64,000 nt of DNA. Source: Bremerella cremea. Lineage in GTDB: Bacteria > Planctomycetota > Planctomycetia > Pirellulales > Pirellulaceae. Location: positions 1 to 64,000 of the forward strand of contig NZ_QPEX01000044.1 in NCBI RefSeq assembly GCF_003335505.1, given 5' to 3'. Under the pieces are notes generated by a model that saw nothing but the letters and a program-made list of their open reading frames with translations, was not told where the DNA came from and did not search any database. Position numbers and translations under genes: made by a program. Shown here in pieces: positions 54,762 through 64,000 of this stretch (position 1 is its first letter; each line of letters begins with the position of its first letter).

Positions 54762-55080
54762 GAATCCTCTCAAAGGCTTCCGTCACCCTTTCAGCTTCTT
54801 ATCGACGCCTGCTAAACGACAGCCGATTTGAAAAATCGAAACTGGCAGATAGCATACCGGTGGGCATCTATAAATCTTAGGCCATTCTGAATTCAGCAAA
54901 TACGAGAACACTTGACCGCCCTAGAATAATGCCGCAAACTCTGTCTGTCCGCACTTCTCAGGCCAAAATAGCCCAGGAGAGACCTTATTAGGGCCGAATC
55001 GTTCGATTTTTTCGTGAGATTTGTCCCTATAATACGAAAAACCTATTACCTGCCCCGTTGCCTCGACGGATATTTCTCGC
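54762..55080. other. Intergenic region between divergent genes
   Basis: No gene. It carries the promoters of the UbiB-like gene (leftwards) and the PQQ-propeller gene (rightwards), including the TATAAT box noted separately. Confidence 0.4.
55005..55033 (+). promoter_or_regulatory. Candidate promoter of the PQQ-propeller gene
   Basis: A consensus -10 TATAAT is at 55028-55033. The -35 position (55005-55010, GATTTT) is a poor match. It lies 48 bases upstream of the ATG at 55081. Confidence 0.35.
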
Positions 55081-56337
55081 ATGAAAACGCTGCTCCCTAC
55101 CACCATCGCATTGCTGGCACTCTTCTCTTCTTCCACCCTGGCCGATAACTGGCCTTCCTGGCGTGGTCCTGACAATCAAGGAATCAGCTACGAAAAGAAT
55201 GTTCCCGTCGAGTGGAGCAAAGACAAGAACATCGCCTGGCGGTTAGAAATGCCAGGCGCCGCTGGCTCAACCCCCATCGTCTGGGAAGATAACATCTTCC
55301 TGACTTCCGTTGCCGGCGATGACTTGGTGCTGATGTGCATCGGCACCGATGGCCAAGAGAAATGGCGCAGCAAGTTGGGCAGCGGCAACCGTGATGTCCG
55401 TGGCGACGAAGGAAACTCGGCCGCGCCGTCTCCTTCCACCGACGGGAAATACGTTTGGGCTTTCTTCACCAACGGCTCGCTCGGCTGCTTCGACTTTGAA
55501 GGCAACGAGATTTGGCAATTCGACGTCGAAGATCGCTACGGCGAGTTCGATATCCAGTTCGGTATGACCTCGACGCCGGTTGTTCACGGCGACAAGCTTT
55601 ACCTCCAGCTAATCCACAGCGGCGGTGCCAAGGTAGTCGCCCTTGATAAAGCAACCGGCAAAGAAGTGTGGGCCGTGGCTCGCCCGAGCGATGCCCGTGC
55701 CGAATGCGAACACAGCTACGCCTCGCCAATCGTCTACGACGGACCAGAAGCCAAGTTCCTGCTGACGCATGGGGCCGACTATTCGATAGCCTACGACCTG
55801 GAAACGGGCGAAGAGCTCTGGCGTGTCGGTGGCTTGCACCCGCCTGGCCGCTACGATGTGACCCTCCGCTTTGTTTCGTCCCCCGTGGCGAAAGATGGCA
55901 TGGTGGTTGTCCCTTCTGCCAAACGGGGCATCACCGCCGCCGTGAAGACCACCAGCAAGGGGAACATCACCGACAAGAAGGAAGATTATTTTTGGACGTT
56001 CGACGTCACTCCAGACGTTCCTTCGCCGTTGATTGTAGATGACTACGTTTACCTCTGCCGCGAAAACGGTAACCTGATCGCCCTCGACAAGGCAACCGGC
56101 AAGCAGCTTTACGAAGAGCGAACCAACCGCATTCGCCACCGCGCGTCCCCCGTTTACGCCGATGGCAAGATCTACCTCACCGGCCGCGATGGCATGGTTA
56201 CCGTGGTTCAAGCTGGCCCTGAGTTCAAGATCATCGCCCAAAACGAAATCGGCGAAGCGATCGCCGCCTCGCCGGTATTCAGCAACGGGCGCATCTACCT
56301 ACGAACGTTCGACGCGTTGTGGGCGATTGGCGAGTAA
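55081..56337 (+). CDS. Secreted PQQ-like beta-propeller protein
   Basis: The 418-residue protein has a signal peptide (MKTLLPTTIALLALFSSSTLA) and starts its mature part with DNWPSWRGPDNQG, a common planctomycete pattern. It contains repeated PQQ-type WxxDxxxG blades (for example WQFDVEDRYG, KATGKEVWAV). It is probably a periplasmic or surface structural/binding protein. No dehydrogenase residues are evident, so BamB-like. Confidence 0.93.
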   Translation: MKTLLPTTIALLALFSSSTLADNWPSWRGPDNQGISYEKNVPVEWSKDKNIAWRLEMPGAAGSTPIVWEDNIFLTSVAGDDLVLMCIGTDGQEKWRSKLGSGNRDVRGDEGNSAAPSPSTDGKYVWAFFTNGSLGCFDFEGNEIWQFDVEDRYGEFDIQFGMTSTPVVHGDKLYLQLIHSGGAKVVALDKATGKEVWAVARPSDARAECEHSYASPIVYDGPEAKFLLTHGADYSIAYDLETGEELWRVGGLHPPGRYDVTLRFVSSPVAKDGMVVVPSAKRGITAAVKTTSKGNITDKKEDYFWTFDVTPDVPSPLIVDDYVYLCRENGNLIALDKATGKQLYEERTNRIRHRASPVYADGKIYLTGRDGMVTVVQAGPEFKIIAQNEIGEAIAASPVFSNGRIYLRTFDALWAIGE

Positions 56338-56526
56338 TGCCCAAGCACATTGCCCTTGACCATATTGTGTGGAGGGCAACGTGTGGGAATTCACCACCGG
56401 AAAGCGAGCCATCCGATTTATTCGGAAATCACCCGCCGGACAACGGCAGAAGACTCCATGCGCAAGGTTGGCTCTCTGCTTGTTGATTGCATCGATAGGT
56501 CGCCATGGAACGTCAGGTCGGTTCCG

Positions 56527-57267
56527 ATGAAACTTCCTCGTTTTTACTTCTCGTTCTTCGGACTACTCGTTTTTGTTGCCCTTATCTCCATCGGTTTGGG
56601 TGTTTGGCATTGGTATGTCGCCTGGCCAGCGGCCTGGGCTGAGTTCTACGAATTGAACCAGCAGGAACCAACGCCAGAACTCACCGAGCGGTATTTGGCG
56701 CTGGTAAAACGCTACCCAGCGTTGGCAAAAGAACCTGAAACGATGCACTGGGGAGCGAAATCAGGGAACGCGAAGCTTTGCCGTCGGCTATGGGAAAGTG
56801 GCGCCCCGCTCAACGAAGTGAGTGTTACGGATAAGGAAACGCCGTTCTCCATCGCGCTTGAAAACGATTATGCCGATGTCGTCGAATTCCTGATCGAGCA
56901 GGGCGTCAATGAATCTATGTGGCTGCGGCTAAAATATTCGTTCATGGAACGGCAACCGCTACATATCGCCGCAGAGCATGGGAATTTGAAAATCTGCCAA
57001 ATTCTTGTCGAGGCGGGTGCTGATGTGAATGTGCCAAGACAGTTAGATACGGGAAAAAATGATCCCCTGACATTGGCGATTCGGTCTGGCAATGCCAATC
57101 TGGTGGCATACCTACTCGATCAAGGTGCCGACCACTATTTCCCCAAGAAAGTAGCCATACGGGATATCGCGCAACAAATAATGAAAAGGGGCGACCCGAA
57201 TTCGATCACGCCGGAAAATGCCGATCGAATCATTCAACTCTTGGAAGAGCGCTATCCTCGTTACTAG
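56527..57267 (+). CDS. Membrane-anchored ankyrin-repeat protein
   Basis: The 246-residue protein has an N-terminal TM segment (FSFFGLLVFVALISIGLGVW) and ankyrin repeats (LHIAAEHGNLKICQILVEAG, LTLAIRSGNANLVAYLLDQG). It likely works as an anchored protein-protein interaction scaffold. ATG 56527 follows AGGTCGG. A longer frame from 56350 is unlikely. Confidence 0.85.
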   Translation: MKLPRFYFSFFGLLVFVALISIGLGVWHWYVAWPAAWAEFYELNQQEPTPELTERYLALVKRYPALAKEPETMHWGAKSGNAKLCRRLWESGAPLNEVSVTDKETPFSIALENDYADVVEFLIEQGVNESMWLRLKYSFMERQPLHIAAEHGNLKICQILVEAGADVNVPRQLDTGKNDPLTLAIRSGNANLVAYLLDQGADHYFPKKVAIRDIAQQIMKRGDPNSITPENADRIIQLLEERYPRY

Positions 57268-57428
57268 CGGGGCCATATCTACCTCCCCAAATCGCTTCGT
57301 CCTCACAGAATCAGGGACGACCAACCGGGCGATGGTGACCGTGATAAACCAGGTATTCTCGCCGCAAGCCTGTTTCCAATCACGGTTTATTGCGTCAATT
57401 TGAAAGGCAAGCCCCAAACGAAAACAGC

Positions 57429-57794
57429 TTACACCTTGGGGGCCAGTCGGAAACAGCGAGACCCGGCATTTCTGGCGGTCGGATAGAGAGAAATCAGCAT
57501 GAAGGCGATCGTGGTCGCGATGCCAAAGTTGGGTATCCACGACGCCACCCAAGCAAGCGAGAGAACCGCTACGAGCGAGAGTTCGGCTCCCCAGAGAACC
57601 GAGATTTCTTCCCCCGAAACTTTGCGGAACATAAGCAGCACAAACATTAGCGGGCCCATGAGAGCAATGCCGTAGAGCTGTAGGGGGGTGAATGGAGCCA
57701 GGTTGGCGAACTGCTCGGCAACCCAAGTTGCCAACGCATTGGCCAAGAAAAAGCCGCCGATTCCGATTGTAAATGCCAAAAAAAACTGTCGCAT
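57429..57794 (-). CDS. Small integral membrane protein
   Basis: The 121-residue protein has about four hydrophobic segments (MRQFFLAFTIGIGGFF, LYGIALMGPLMFVLLMF, LSLVAVLSLAWVASW, TTIAFMLISLYP). No family recognised. The start is ATG 57794; a GTG at 57818 is the alternative. It is encoded opposite to flanking genes. Confidence 0.6.
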   Translation of the reverse strand: MRQFFLAFTIGIGGFFLANALATWVAEQFANLAPFTPLQLYGIALMGPLMFVLLMFRKVSGEEISVLWGAELSLVAVLSLAWVASWIPNFGIATTIAFMLISLYPTARNAGSRCFRLAPKV

Positions 57795-58088
57795 GACTCG
57801 TCTCGAAATGGAATTCACTCAGAAAGTAAGCAAGCCACTCACCTAGCTCGCCATAATTCTTTCTACCAAACGGGGGGCACGAGCGCACACCCATTTCGAT
57901 CTTTTTTTCCTGCCGCCACTGGCTATCGCAGCTGGCCCAATTCAGGCCAGGGGAAGGTCAACAGATCGAAACCACTGGTTGTATTTCGTGAATGATCGTT
58001 CTATCTTGCGCCGATAACAGCCGTAACAGGGCAGCCCGGCTTGCGGGGTCTGCTGTCACTTCTTTCTGCTAGCAAAACCGATCGTGTC

Positions 58089-59012
58089 ATGCTTATTCGC
58101 ATTGCTCTCTTTCTCGTTCTTATTTCTTTCGCTCCGGCAACCGCTTGGGCTCAAGCCATCGCGATTCCAGGTCAGGGACAACGGATCTGGTTCGATGATT
58201 TAGAAGATGAAGAGTGGGAATACACCGACAACCACCCCAAATCGAGCCACGAACAAGACAACAACATCCGTTTACCTGGCGGCATTTCCAAGAACAAGAA
58301 GTGGGGCGAAAGCAGCAAACGGGGCCATCCCGATTACATTCGTCGTGTCGAAACGCCCGAAGGTGGCATCCCTGGTAGCAACGGCTCGCTACTGATGATG
58401 ACCCTGCAATCGAATGTTCCCAACCGCGTCAGCAACACTTTGGGGCAAGATGACTTCATCTGCCGCGTGCCGGGTCGGTACTCGGTTAGCCAATACCCCA
58501 GCGCAATGACTCGGGTTTATTTGCCGCCGTTCGAGAAGTGGGAACAGTACGCTGGCGCGGCGACGTTTGGTTTCCGTACGACCTGCGTCGGGAGCCGCTC
58601 GAAGCAAAAAGGGGTAGGCCTGTTCAGCTACCGTGGGACCGAAACCGAAGAGAACTGGCCAGGCATCTTCCTCGAATTTCGCCCCGGCAAAGATGGCAAA
58701 GAGCCTGAAGCTCAGTGGATCATCCGTGGTGCCCCCAGTGGCGACGTTCGTAGCTTGAAGGTCACTGCCGACCAGCTAGGCTGGTGGACCATCGGCATGT
58801 CGTTCACGCCCGATGGCCGTTGCCACTACTTCATCTCAGAAGGTGCCGAAGACCTGACGCAAAAGGACCTGGTCGCCTCGTACTTGCCGTACAACTACAA
58901 AATCGAAACGGTCAGCGGCATGTTCTTTAACGTCTTCAACTACGACAACGGCAAAAGCTGGTCGACGCCGTGGGTGATCGATGATCCGGGCTTTTATATC
59001 GGTCGACGTTAA
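58089..59012 (+). CDS. Secreted protein of unknown function, 307 aa
   Basis: The protein has a signal peptide (MLIRIALFLVLISFAPATAWA). The mature part is rich in Gly, Trp and charged residues with a beta-strand look (IWFDDLEDEEWEYTDN, WIIRGAPSGDVRSLKV, CHYFISEGAEDLT), perhaps a jelly-roll/lectin-like fold. No family recognised. It ends eight bases before the HhH gene on the opposite strand. Confidence 0.75.
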   Translation: MLIRIALFLVLISFAPATAWAQAIAIPGQGQRIWFDDLEDEEWEYTDNHPKSSHEQDNNIRLPGGISKNKKWGESSKRGHPDYIRRVETPEGGIPGSNGSLLMMTLQSNVPNRVSNTLGQDDFICRVPGRYSVSQYPSAMTRVYLPPFEKWEQYAGAATFGFRTTCVGSRSKQKGVGLFSYRGTETEENWPGIFLEFRPGKDGKEPEAQWIIRGAPSGDVRSLKVTADQLGWWTIGMSFTPDGRCHYFISEGAEDLTQKDLVASYLPYNYKIETVSGMFFNVFNYDNGKSWSTPWVIDDPGFYIGRR

Positions 59013-59019
59013 ACGATCG

Positions 59020-59451
59020 CTAAGAGGCCGGATCGATCTGGGCATCGACCACGATCGAATCGGCCTGAGGCATGGGCACCAAATAACCGCGTAACGATTC
59101 GACCGTGCGCGGGCCAATGCCAGGCACACGCTGCAGGTCCGAGTGATCGAGAAACGGTCCTTGGACCTGACGTGATTCAACGATTCGCTTGGCGATGGTC
59201 TCTCCCACGCCAGGCAGTTGAGCCAGTTCTGCCCATTCGGCCTGGTTCACATCGACCATGAAAGGACGCTCGACCAGCGGGGCTTCGTCGATATCGATCA
59301 GTTCGACTTGCCGCATCCGCAGCGTGGCAAAATAAATCCCCCCCAGCACCACGGTTCCAGCCACAACCAGGGCAATCGCCAACTGTTCGCCACGGCGCAG
59401 CAGCGAACGCACAGAAATCTGCGGTCCATCTTTTTGCGTTCGTTGCCCCAT
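59020..59451 (-). CDS. Membrane-anchored helix-hairpin-helix protein (ComEA-like)
   Basis: The 143-residue protein has one TM segment (about 25-45) and two HhH motifs (LAQLPGVGETIAKRI, LQRVPGIGPRTVESL) as in ComEA, which binds DNA during uptake. A role in DNA uptake is not proven since no other competence gene is nearby. Confidence 0.88.
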   Translation of the reverse strand: MGQRTQKDGPQISVRSLLRRGEQLAIALVVAGTVVLGGIYFATLRMRQVELIDIDEAPLVERPFMVDVNQAEWAELAQLPGVGETIAKRIVESRQVQGPFLDHSDLQRVPGIGPRTVESLRGYLVPMPQADSIVVDAQIDPAS

Positions 59452-59557
59452 GGCACCCCTTGGTCATGAAGCCTTCATTATTGACAATGGAACGAACCAA
59501 GGCGAGCTTTTTCCGAGCCTCGCATGACTGACCGCCCCCCCGTATTGCCCAAATGCC

Positions 59558-60481
59558 ATGCCCAAGGAATTTCATCAGGTAGCCTGGGACGATCTCTTAC
59601 AAGATGATTGTCGCCGCTTGATCGCGTTAGCCGTTCGCGAAGACCTCGGTCGCGAGCACGACTGGTCAACCCTCAGCATCGTGCCAGAATCGGCGACCGG
59701 CGAGGTTCGTATCGTGGCGCGGCAAGAGGGGGTTTTGGCGGGGGGGAAAGTCGTCGATCTGATCATTCAAGATCTCGAACTCGACGTCACGGCGACTCAC
59801 CATTTTGCCGATGGGGCCGTTATCGTCCCGGGTGATGTGCTAATCACCCTGCAAGGAAGCGTTCGCGATTTGCTGACAACCGAACGAATCGTGCTTAATT
59901 TTCTGGGGCGTCTGGTCGGCATCGCCACGCTTACGCGTACTTATTTACAGGAAGTGCAGGGGACCGCGGCCAAAGTTTACGATACCCGCAAGACAACGCC
60001 CGGCTGGCGGCGTCTGGAAAAATACGCTGTGCAATGTGGCGGTGGCACGAACCACCGAACCGGCTTGTACGAGGCCGTGATGCTCAAAGACAACCACCTG
60101 GCTTGGTATACAGAAGCGACCGGCAAGGCGGCGCAACTGGGCGATCTGGTTCCGATTGTCCGTCAGTTTTTGATCGACCAACTGGGTGAGCAAGAGGGAC
60201 AGAAGCGGATTATCGAGATCGAAGTCGATCGTCTGGAGCAACTCCGCGAAGTTCTTCCCAGCCAGCCAGACATCGTGCTGCTCGATAACATGGACTGCGA
60301 AACGCTTTCCGCTGCTGTTGCCCTCCGCAACGAATCAGCCCCGAACGTGCAGTTGGAAGCTTCTGGCGGGGTCAATCTCAACACTATCGGCGCGATCGCC
60401 CAGACCGGGGTCGATCGGATTAGTGTTGGGGCGTTAACCCACTCGGCAGTCAACGTCGACCTAGGATACGACTGGGTCTAG
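59558..60481 (+). CDS. nadC: Nicotinate-nucleotide pyrophosphorylase (quinolinate phosphoribosyltransferase)
   Basis: The 307-residue protein has the NadC signatures: LLTTERIVLNFLGRLVGIAT, DTRKTTPGWRRLEKYAV with the basic substrate-binding residues, GGGTNHRTGLYEAVMLKDNH, and the glycine-rich C-terminus LEASGGVNLNTIGAIAQTGV. It converts quinolinate and PRPP to nicotinate mononucleotide in NAD synthesis. Length is near normal. Confidence 0.96.
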   Translation: MPKEFHQVAWDDLLQDDCRRLIALAVREDLGREHDWSTLSIVPESATGEVRIVARQEGVLAGGKVVDLIIQDLELDVTATHHFADGAVIVPGDVLITLQGSVRDLLTTERIVLNFLGRLVGIATLTRTYLQEVQGTAAKVYDTRKTTPGWRRLEKYAVQCGGGTNHRTGLYEAVMLKDNHLAWYTEATGKAAQLGDLVPIVRQFLIDQLGEQEGQKRIIEIEVDRLEQLREVLPSQPDIVLLDNMDCETLSAAVALRNESAPNVQLEASGGVNLNTIGAIAQTGVDRISVGALTHSAVNVDLGYDWV

Positions 60482-60691
60482 CTCAGTTGTCTGCCCCATT
60501 CGGTCGTTCCGATTTTGACGGTTGTTGCGTTTTCGCAACGAACCACCCGGTGGAAGTTGCGCTTTTTGTTTTCAAATTTCGCTTCGTAACTGGCGTAGTC
60601 GAGCACGAACCTATGCTTCATCAGACGCCTTGGCTTGCGGCTCGGGGCGTTTTTCGCGGTTCTTCCTCCGTTACCGTGCCCAAAGCGAAGC

Positions 60692-61309
60692 ATGTTGTTG
60701 CCCCAATCGATCCCACCGTCTCTCACCAGACCTCAAGGGTTTTCCATGATGGAAGCCATTGTGGCGATGATGATCGTTGCCATTGCCGGCAGCGTGTTGC
60801 TGTTGGGTGTCGAAGCAACGCTTGAATCGTCCGTCGAGCAAGAAGAAGTTGTAGTCGCCGATGGAATCGCTCGGCAACTCCTCGACGAAATCCAAGGGCA
60901 GAACTGGGTCGATCCTGAACTGCGTGGTTCTCCTTATCAAACCTCGCTCAGTGCGTCTGCGGATGAGTCAAGAGGTCCTGGCCGCCTCTATTTCGACGAC
61001 ACCGACGACTACAACGACTACGTTTCTACGCCCCCCGTCGATATCCGTGGCGAGATGATAACCTCGGCAGATACCAGCGGAGATATCCTCCCTGATGCGT
61101 TTCGCCCCAGTAGCAGCAAGCTGATCAACTGGCGTTGCGAAGTGGAAGTGGCCTACGTTAAAGAGACGGATCACGCCACCAAACAGCCAGACAATTCACC
61201 TACAAATTATCGCGTGATCATTTGCCGTGTCTTTCATCAAGACTTCGACAATACCTGGCGTCAAGTGGTTCAGCGTGATCGAATCATTTCGTACCTTCCT
61301 GCTCAATGA
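60692..61309 (+). CDS. Pseudopilin-like protein (GspI/PilV type)
   Basis: The 205-residue protein has a type III prepilin signal (PQGFSMMEAIVAMMIVAIAG) with cleavage before Phe. The rest is a soluble C-terminal domain. It starts the operon of minor pseudopilins. ATG 60692 is chosen over an upstream TTG. Its stop overlaps the next start (ATGA, 61306-61309). Confidence 0.88.
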   Translation: MLLPQSIPPSLTRPQGFSMMEAIVAMMIVAIAGSVLLLGVEATLESSVEQEEVVVADGIARQLLDEIQGQNWVDPELRGSPYQTSLSASADESRGPGRLYFDDTDDYNDYVSTPPVDIRGEMITSADTSGDILPDAFRPSSSKLINWRCEVEVAYVKETDHATKQPDNSPTNYRVIICRVFHQDFDNTWRQVVQRDRIISYLPAQ

Positions 61310-62097
61310 AAAACCATCAGACAACACGAAAGCCTGGGCTAACGCTGGCCGAACTGCTTGTTGCCAGTGCGGTAATGGGGATTCTCTGCGTTGGTTTCGG
61401 TACTTTGGCGGTTTCGGTCCAAATGGCCAATACGTTCGCGCAAGAGAGGAACCAAGTCGGACAACATGCCCGCGTCATTTTGCTCCGGATCGAGAATGCC
61501 ATTCAAAAAGCCCACGCGACCGAGGCGTTCCCCGGCTTCTTGCCAATCACCTACGACGACGGCAGCTACGACTTTCCTCAGGCGATCGCCATTTGGAATC
61601 CTAGCGGGATCCCCACCAACGATTACCCGCTGGTCAACCAACTCACCTTTTTTGCCTGCGATCCTGCGGCCCCTAATCGGCTGCTGGAGATCACCAACCC
61701 CAGCCTCACTACCGTTGCCCCAGCTTTGAATGCTCCGTCCGATTGGCGGAACCTGGTGCAAAGATTGATCGACGATACCAATTCCGATATGGTCGAGATT
61801 ACCGACTTATTGCGGGCTGGAAAGCTGGGCTCGAACTTCTACAGCACACTCCGTTTTAAATCACGAATCACACCAACCGCCACCGAACTAGCCGAAGCGC
61901 GGGCTGGAACGGTCTCGTGGGAAAGCTTGAACTGGCCGACAAGTATCTACTCGTCGCAATCAGGCCTCCGTCAAGCTTGGTGTGCCTTCGAGTTTCAGCT
62001 AGTCCCCAGTTCCGATATCGCCACGCATGCCACATTCAAAGACGAATCGTCTCCATTCTTTGGTTCTTCGGCCCTCTATTACCAGGTGACGAGGTGA
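61306..62097 (+). CDS. Pseudopilin-like protein (GspJ/PilW type)
   Basis: The 263-residue protein has a prepilin N-terminus (RKPGLTLAELLVASAVMG) and a large soluble domain. It resembles GspJ/PilW minor pilins. It overlaps the previous gene by four bases and is followed two bases later by the third gene. Confidence 0.88.
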   Translation: MKNHQTTRKPGLTLAELLVASAVMGILCVGFGTLAVSVQMANTFAQERNQVGQHARVILLRIENAIQKAHATEAFPGFLPITYDDGSYDFPQAIAIWNPSGIPTNDYPLVNQLTFFACDPAAPNRLLEITNPSLTTVAPALNAPSDWRNLVQRLIDDTNSDMVEITDLLRAGKLGSNFYSTLRFKSRITPTATELAEARAGTVSWESLNWPTSIYSSQSGLRQAWCAFEFQLVPSSDIATHATFKDESSPFFGSSALYYQVTR

Positions 62098-62099
62098 CC

Positions 62100-64000
62100 A
62101 TGCCAAGACGATCTAGTCAAAGCGAGCGATCAGGATTCGCCGTGGTCATCGTGCTGGCTCTGCTCACGGTGACATTGGCGCTGTCGTATTCGATGATGCG
62201 AGTTCAAGCCAACACCAACGAAATCCAGCGCAACATGAGCCGCCAAGCAAATGCCCGCCAAGCGGCAATCTCTGGCATTTCGGCGGGCCTGCGCGAGATG
62301 TACGGAAGCAACTGGGGAGGCATCGGCAGTACTCTCTCGATGAACTTAGGCAATAACCATTCGTACCAGGTCCGCTACGATACGGGGGATCCTTGGCTCG
62401 CCGAAGACGCTCCCGATTACGCCGAATTTCCTTTTCGCGTTACCGTCACTTCGACCGGTTACGCCCTGGACAGCATCAATTCAACGGTCAAATCGCAATA
62501 TACGATCCGCGCCGTAGTGCAACTCGTGCGGAAGAAACTTCAAGCCAATCCTAGCCAATGGACCGCCGCTGCGGGGTACACACTGTACAGCTTTGGTACC
62601 AAAGACAACTATTTGGAAGCGCCTTGGCAAGTTCACGGCCAGGTGCTGATCAACGGCGAACTCCACCTGTGCGAAGATTGGCAAGTCACCAATCGCCCCT
62701 TCTGCGGTTACATTGATGAAATCGCCATTTACGATCGAGTCCTGAGCGGTTACGAAATCTACTCGATCGCATCGCGTGGAAACTCTTCTGCATCCACTCT
62801 ATCGAGCACGTTAAACCGTCCAGGTATTCGCCATTGGTGGCGTTTCAACGAAGCAGACTATACCTCCACAACCGCCTTTGATTCCGTGGGTGGCCGCCAT
62901 GGCAAGTACAAAGGAGGGGTCTATCCTGGCATCGATATCGGGGGAGACAACAAAGTGGTCTTAGTCGACGGTGTCTCGGGGCGTATCGAGTTGGGCGATT
63001 TTGACTTACCTGATCATAGCAATTTCACAATCGCTGCATGGCTTCGTCCGACGAACATAGACGGCGACAACGAAGAAGGGCGGATCATTTCCCGTGCCTC
63101 CGGAACAAGCGCCCAGGATCATTGGTGGATGCTGGGCGCAAAACGTTCGGGGCTTAATTCGTACCCCTGGACTCGTCTCAAAACGACCTCCAACTTCTAT
63201 GACAAAAGTCCAAACAAAGGAAGTTTCAGCACGCAAGACTGGAATTTCGTGGTGCTCACTTTTGAAGCCGATGAGAATGAACTGAAGTTGTATAACAACG
63301 GTTACGAACGAGACGACTGGACAGCTTATGGAACCGCCGCGAGTTCTTCGAACCTGTTGACTTGGATTGGTGACAACCCACCCGGTGCGGCCCGGTCACG
63401 ACTGTTGGAAGACTTCACACGGTTGGCCATCGACGGAGGAGGAAACTATCGCCCGCTCTCTGGCAGCATCACCCTCTCGAACGAGACCAACCCGCTGAGT
63501 ACCGCCCTCACGCTTTATCGTCAACTTGGCTGTAGTGTTCGCTTGACTTCGCCCGACGCTGGCAGCCATTCCAATACGACCGTTTCAGGGTCGACCTATC
63601 AACTTTATCCCGGCGGGCAAGCGTATTCGCTCGAAGAGGTTCCAGGCTCGATCGAGAATACGTCACTTCTCCCTGATGTGGTGACCAATCCCTTGGGGCT
63701 TTATCGCAGCAATGGCTCTCTGAACATTCGCGACAATGTTTCGATTAAAGGAACTTTGATCTGTCAGCCGAATAGTGGCAAGCTCAAGCTTCGTGGCTCG
63801 TCGTTTTCGGTCCAAGCTTTGCCTTTGCCACCGCTTGTCAATGACGACACCGCCTACCAACTTCCTGTCCTAATCGCCGGCGACGACTTTGAAATTGACT
63901 CGAATGCTCAAGCGTCAATCCAAGGCGCGGTGGTGGCCTTTGGAGAGTTCGAAGCCGATGACGGTGATTCGGAATCGTATTTTCAAATCGACGGCCCTGT
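62100..64000 (+). CDS. Large PilX/GspK-like protein with LamG-like domain (truncated by window end)
   Basis: ATG 62100 begins a protein of at least 633 residues with no stop in the window. It starts with a hydrophobic helix (SGFAVVIVLALLTVTLALSY) like PilX/GspK. A LamG/concanavalin-like domain follows (about residues 200-430: RHWWRFNEADYTSTTAFDS, FTIAAWLRPTN, DWNFVVLTFEADENELKLY). A beta-repeat segment after that (NVSIKGTLICQ, FEIDSNAQASIQGAVVAFG) resembles bactofilin-like or DUF7305 repeats. It is the third gene of the pseudopilin operon and may bring a ligand-binding tip or surface lectin to the fibre. Confidence 0.8.
   Translation, partial: MPRRSSQSERSGFAVVIVLALLTVTLALSYSMMRVQANTNEIQRNMSRQANARQAAISGISAGLREMYGSNWGGIGSTLSMNLGNNHSYQVRYDTGDPWLAEDAPDYAEFPFRVTVTSTGYALDSINSTVKSQYTIRAVVQLVRKKLQANPSQWTAAAGYTLYSFGTKDNYLEAPWQVHGQVLINGELHLCEDWQVTNRPFCGYIDEIAIYDRVLSGYEIYSIASRGNSSASTLSSTLNRPGIRHWWRFNEADYTSTTAFDSVGGRHGKYKGGVYPGIDIGGDNKVVLVDGVSGRIELGDFDLPDHSNFTIAAWLRPTNIDGDNEEGRIISRASGTSAQDHWWMLGAKRSGLNSYPWTRLKTTSNFYDKSPNKGSFSTQDWNFVVLTFEADENELKLYNNGYERDDWTAYGTAASSSNLLTWIGDNPPGAARSRLLEDFTRLAIDGGGNYRPLSGSITLSNETNPLSTALTLYRQLGCSVRLTSPDAGSHSNTTVSGSTYQLYPGGQAYSLEEVPGSIENTSLLPDVVTNPLGLYRSNGSLNIRDNVSIKGTLICQPNSGKLKLRGSSFSVQALPLPPLVNDDTAYQLPVLIAGDDFEIDSNAQASIQGAVVAFGEFEADDGDSESYFQIDGP

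Noticed and set aside
57112..57894. Long minus-strand frame of 260 codons
   Set aside because: It overlaps the ankyrin gene and the small membrane protein frame and lacks protein-like features.
1..64000. CRISPR arrays, rRNA genes or riboswitches
   Set aside because: No regularly spaced repeats, rRNA-like or riboswitch-like sequence was seen. The region near the cobalamin adenosyltransferase has no B12-box that I could recognise.

Overview
This window looks like a chromosome segment of a planctomycete, most likely order Pirellulales (Blastopirellula/Bremerella/Rhodopirellula-like). That placement is inference from protein style. The signs are a DUF1559 protein with a prepilin N-terminus and an H-X9-DG C-terminal motif, a small membrane protein starting MNTNPFESP, a secreted PQQ-propeller protein starting NWPSWRG after its signal peptide, kinase fusions, and many pseudopilin-like genes. 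No database search was possible.

Positions 1 to about 24.6 kb look accessory. Bases 392-6840 hold a minus-strand metal-efflux operon: Cys-rich exported protein, RND adaptor, CzcA-type pump, Cys/His lipoprotein and thioredoxin lipoprotein. Bases 7000-8405 are a dead IS256-family element with perfect 27-bp ends. Bases 9447-19569 are a tight minus-strand operon of six probably cytosolic proteins: a metallophosphoesterase with a starch-binding-like N-terminus, an N-acylglucosamine-2-epimerase-like toroid protein, two DJ-1/PfpI proteins, a terpene-cyclase-like repeat plus ankyrin protein, and a GH13 alpha-glucan enzyme with an N-terminal starch-binding-like domain. This is the best candidate for an undescribed system, perhaps alpha-glucan remodelling and repair. 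Bases 20.0-24.5 kb are a small integrative element: HTH/excisionase-like genes, twin small hydrophobic proteins, an EVE/PUA-like protein, a coiled-coil membrane protein, and a tyrosine integrase abutting tRNA-Arg(CCU).

From 24.8 kb onward the content looks like core planctomycete genome. It starts with the DUF1559 protein, a small lipoprotein, XRE-SnoaL, YciI and VOC proteins and a decayed SLC13 transporter fragment. MscS, cobalamin adenosyltransferase and cardiolipin synthase follow. A signalling block (34.6-44.8 kb) has a proline-rich lipoprotein, a Ser/Thr kinase fused to a tubulin-like GTPase, an FHA-EAL-like protein, a receiver-CBS protein and an AAA ATPase. Next come a PRMT-like methyltransferase and a same-strand run of histidine kinase, response regulator, STAS protein, GspE/PilB and GspF/PilC (46.0-52.5 kb). 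The rest holds an ABC1/UbiB-like kinase, a PQQ propeller, an ankyrin protein, ComEA-like HhH, NadC, and a pseudopilin operon whose last gene carries a LamG-like domain and runs off the window end.

The GspE/GspF pair and the terminal pseudopilins probably belong to type II secretion or type IV pilus-like machinery. Coordinates of starts are my choices from start codons, Shine-Dalgarno-like sequences and signal peptides. Domain calls are by eye.
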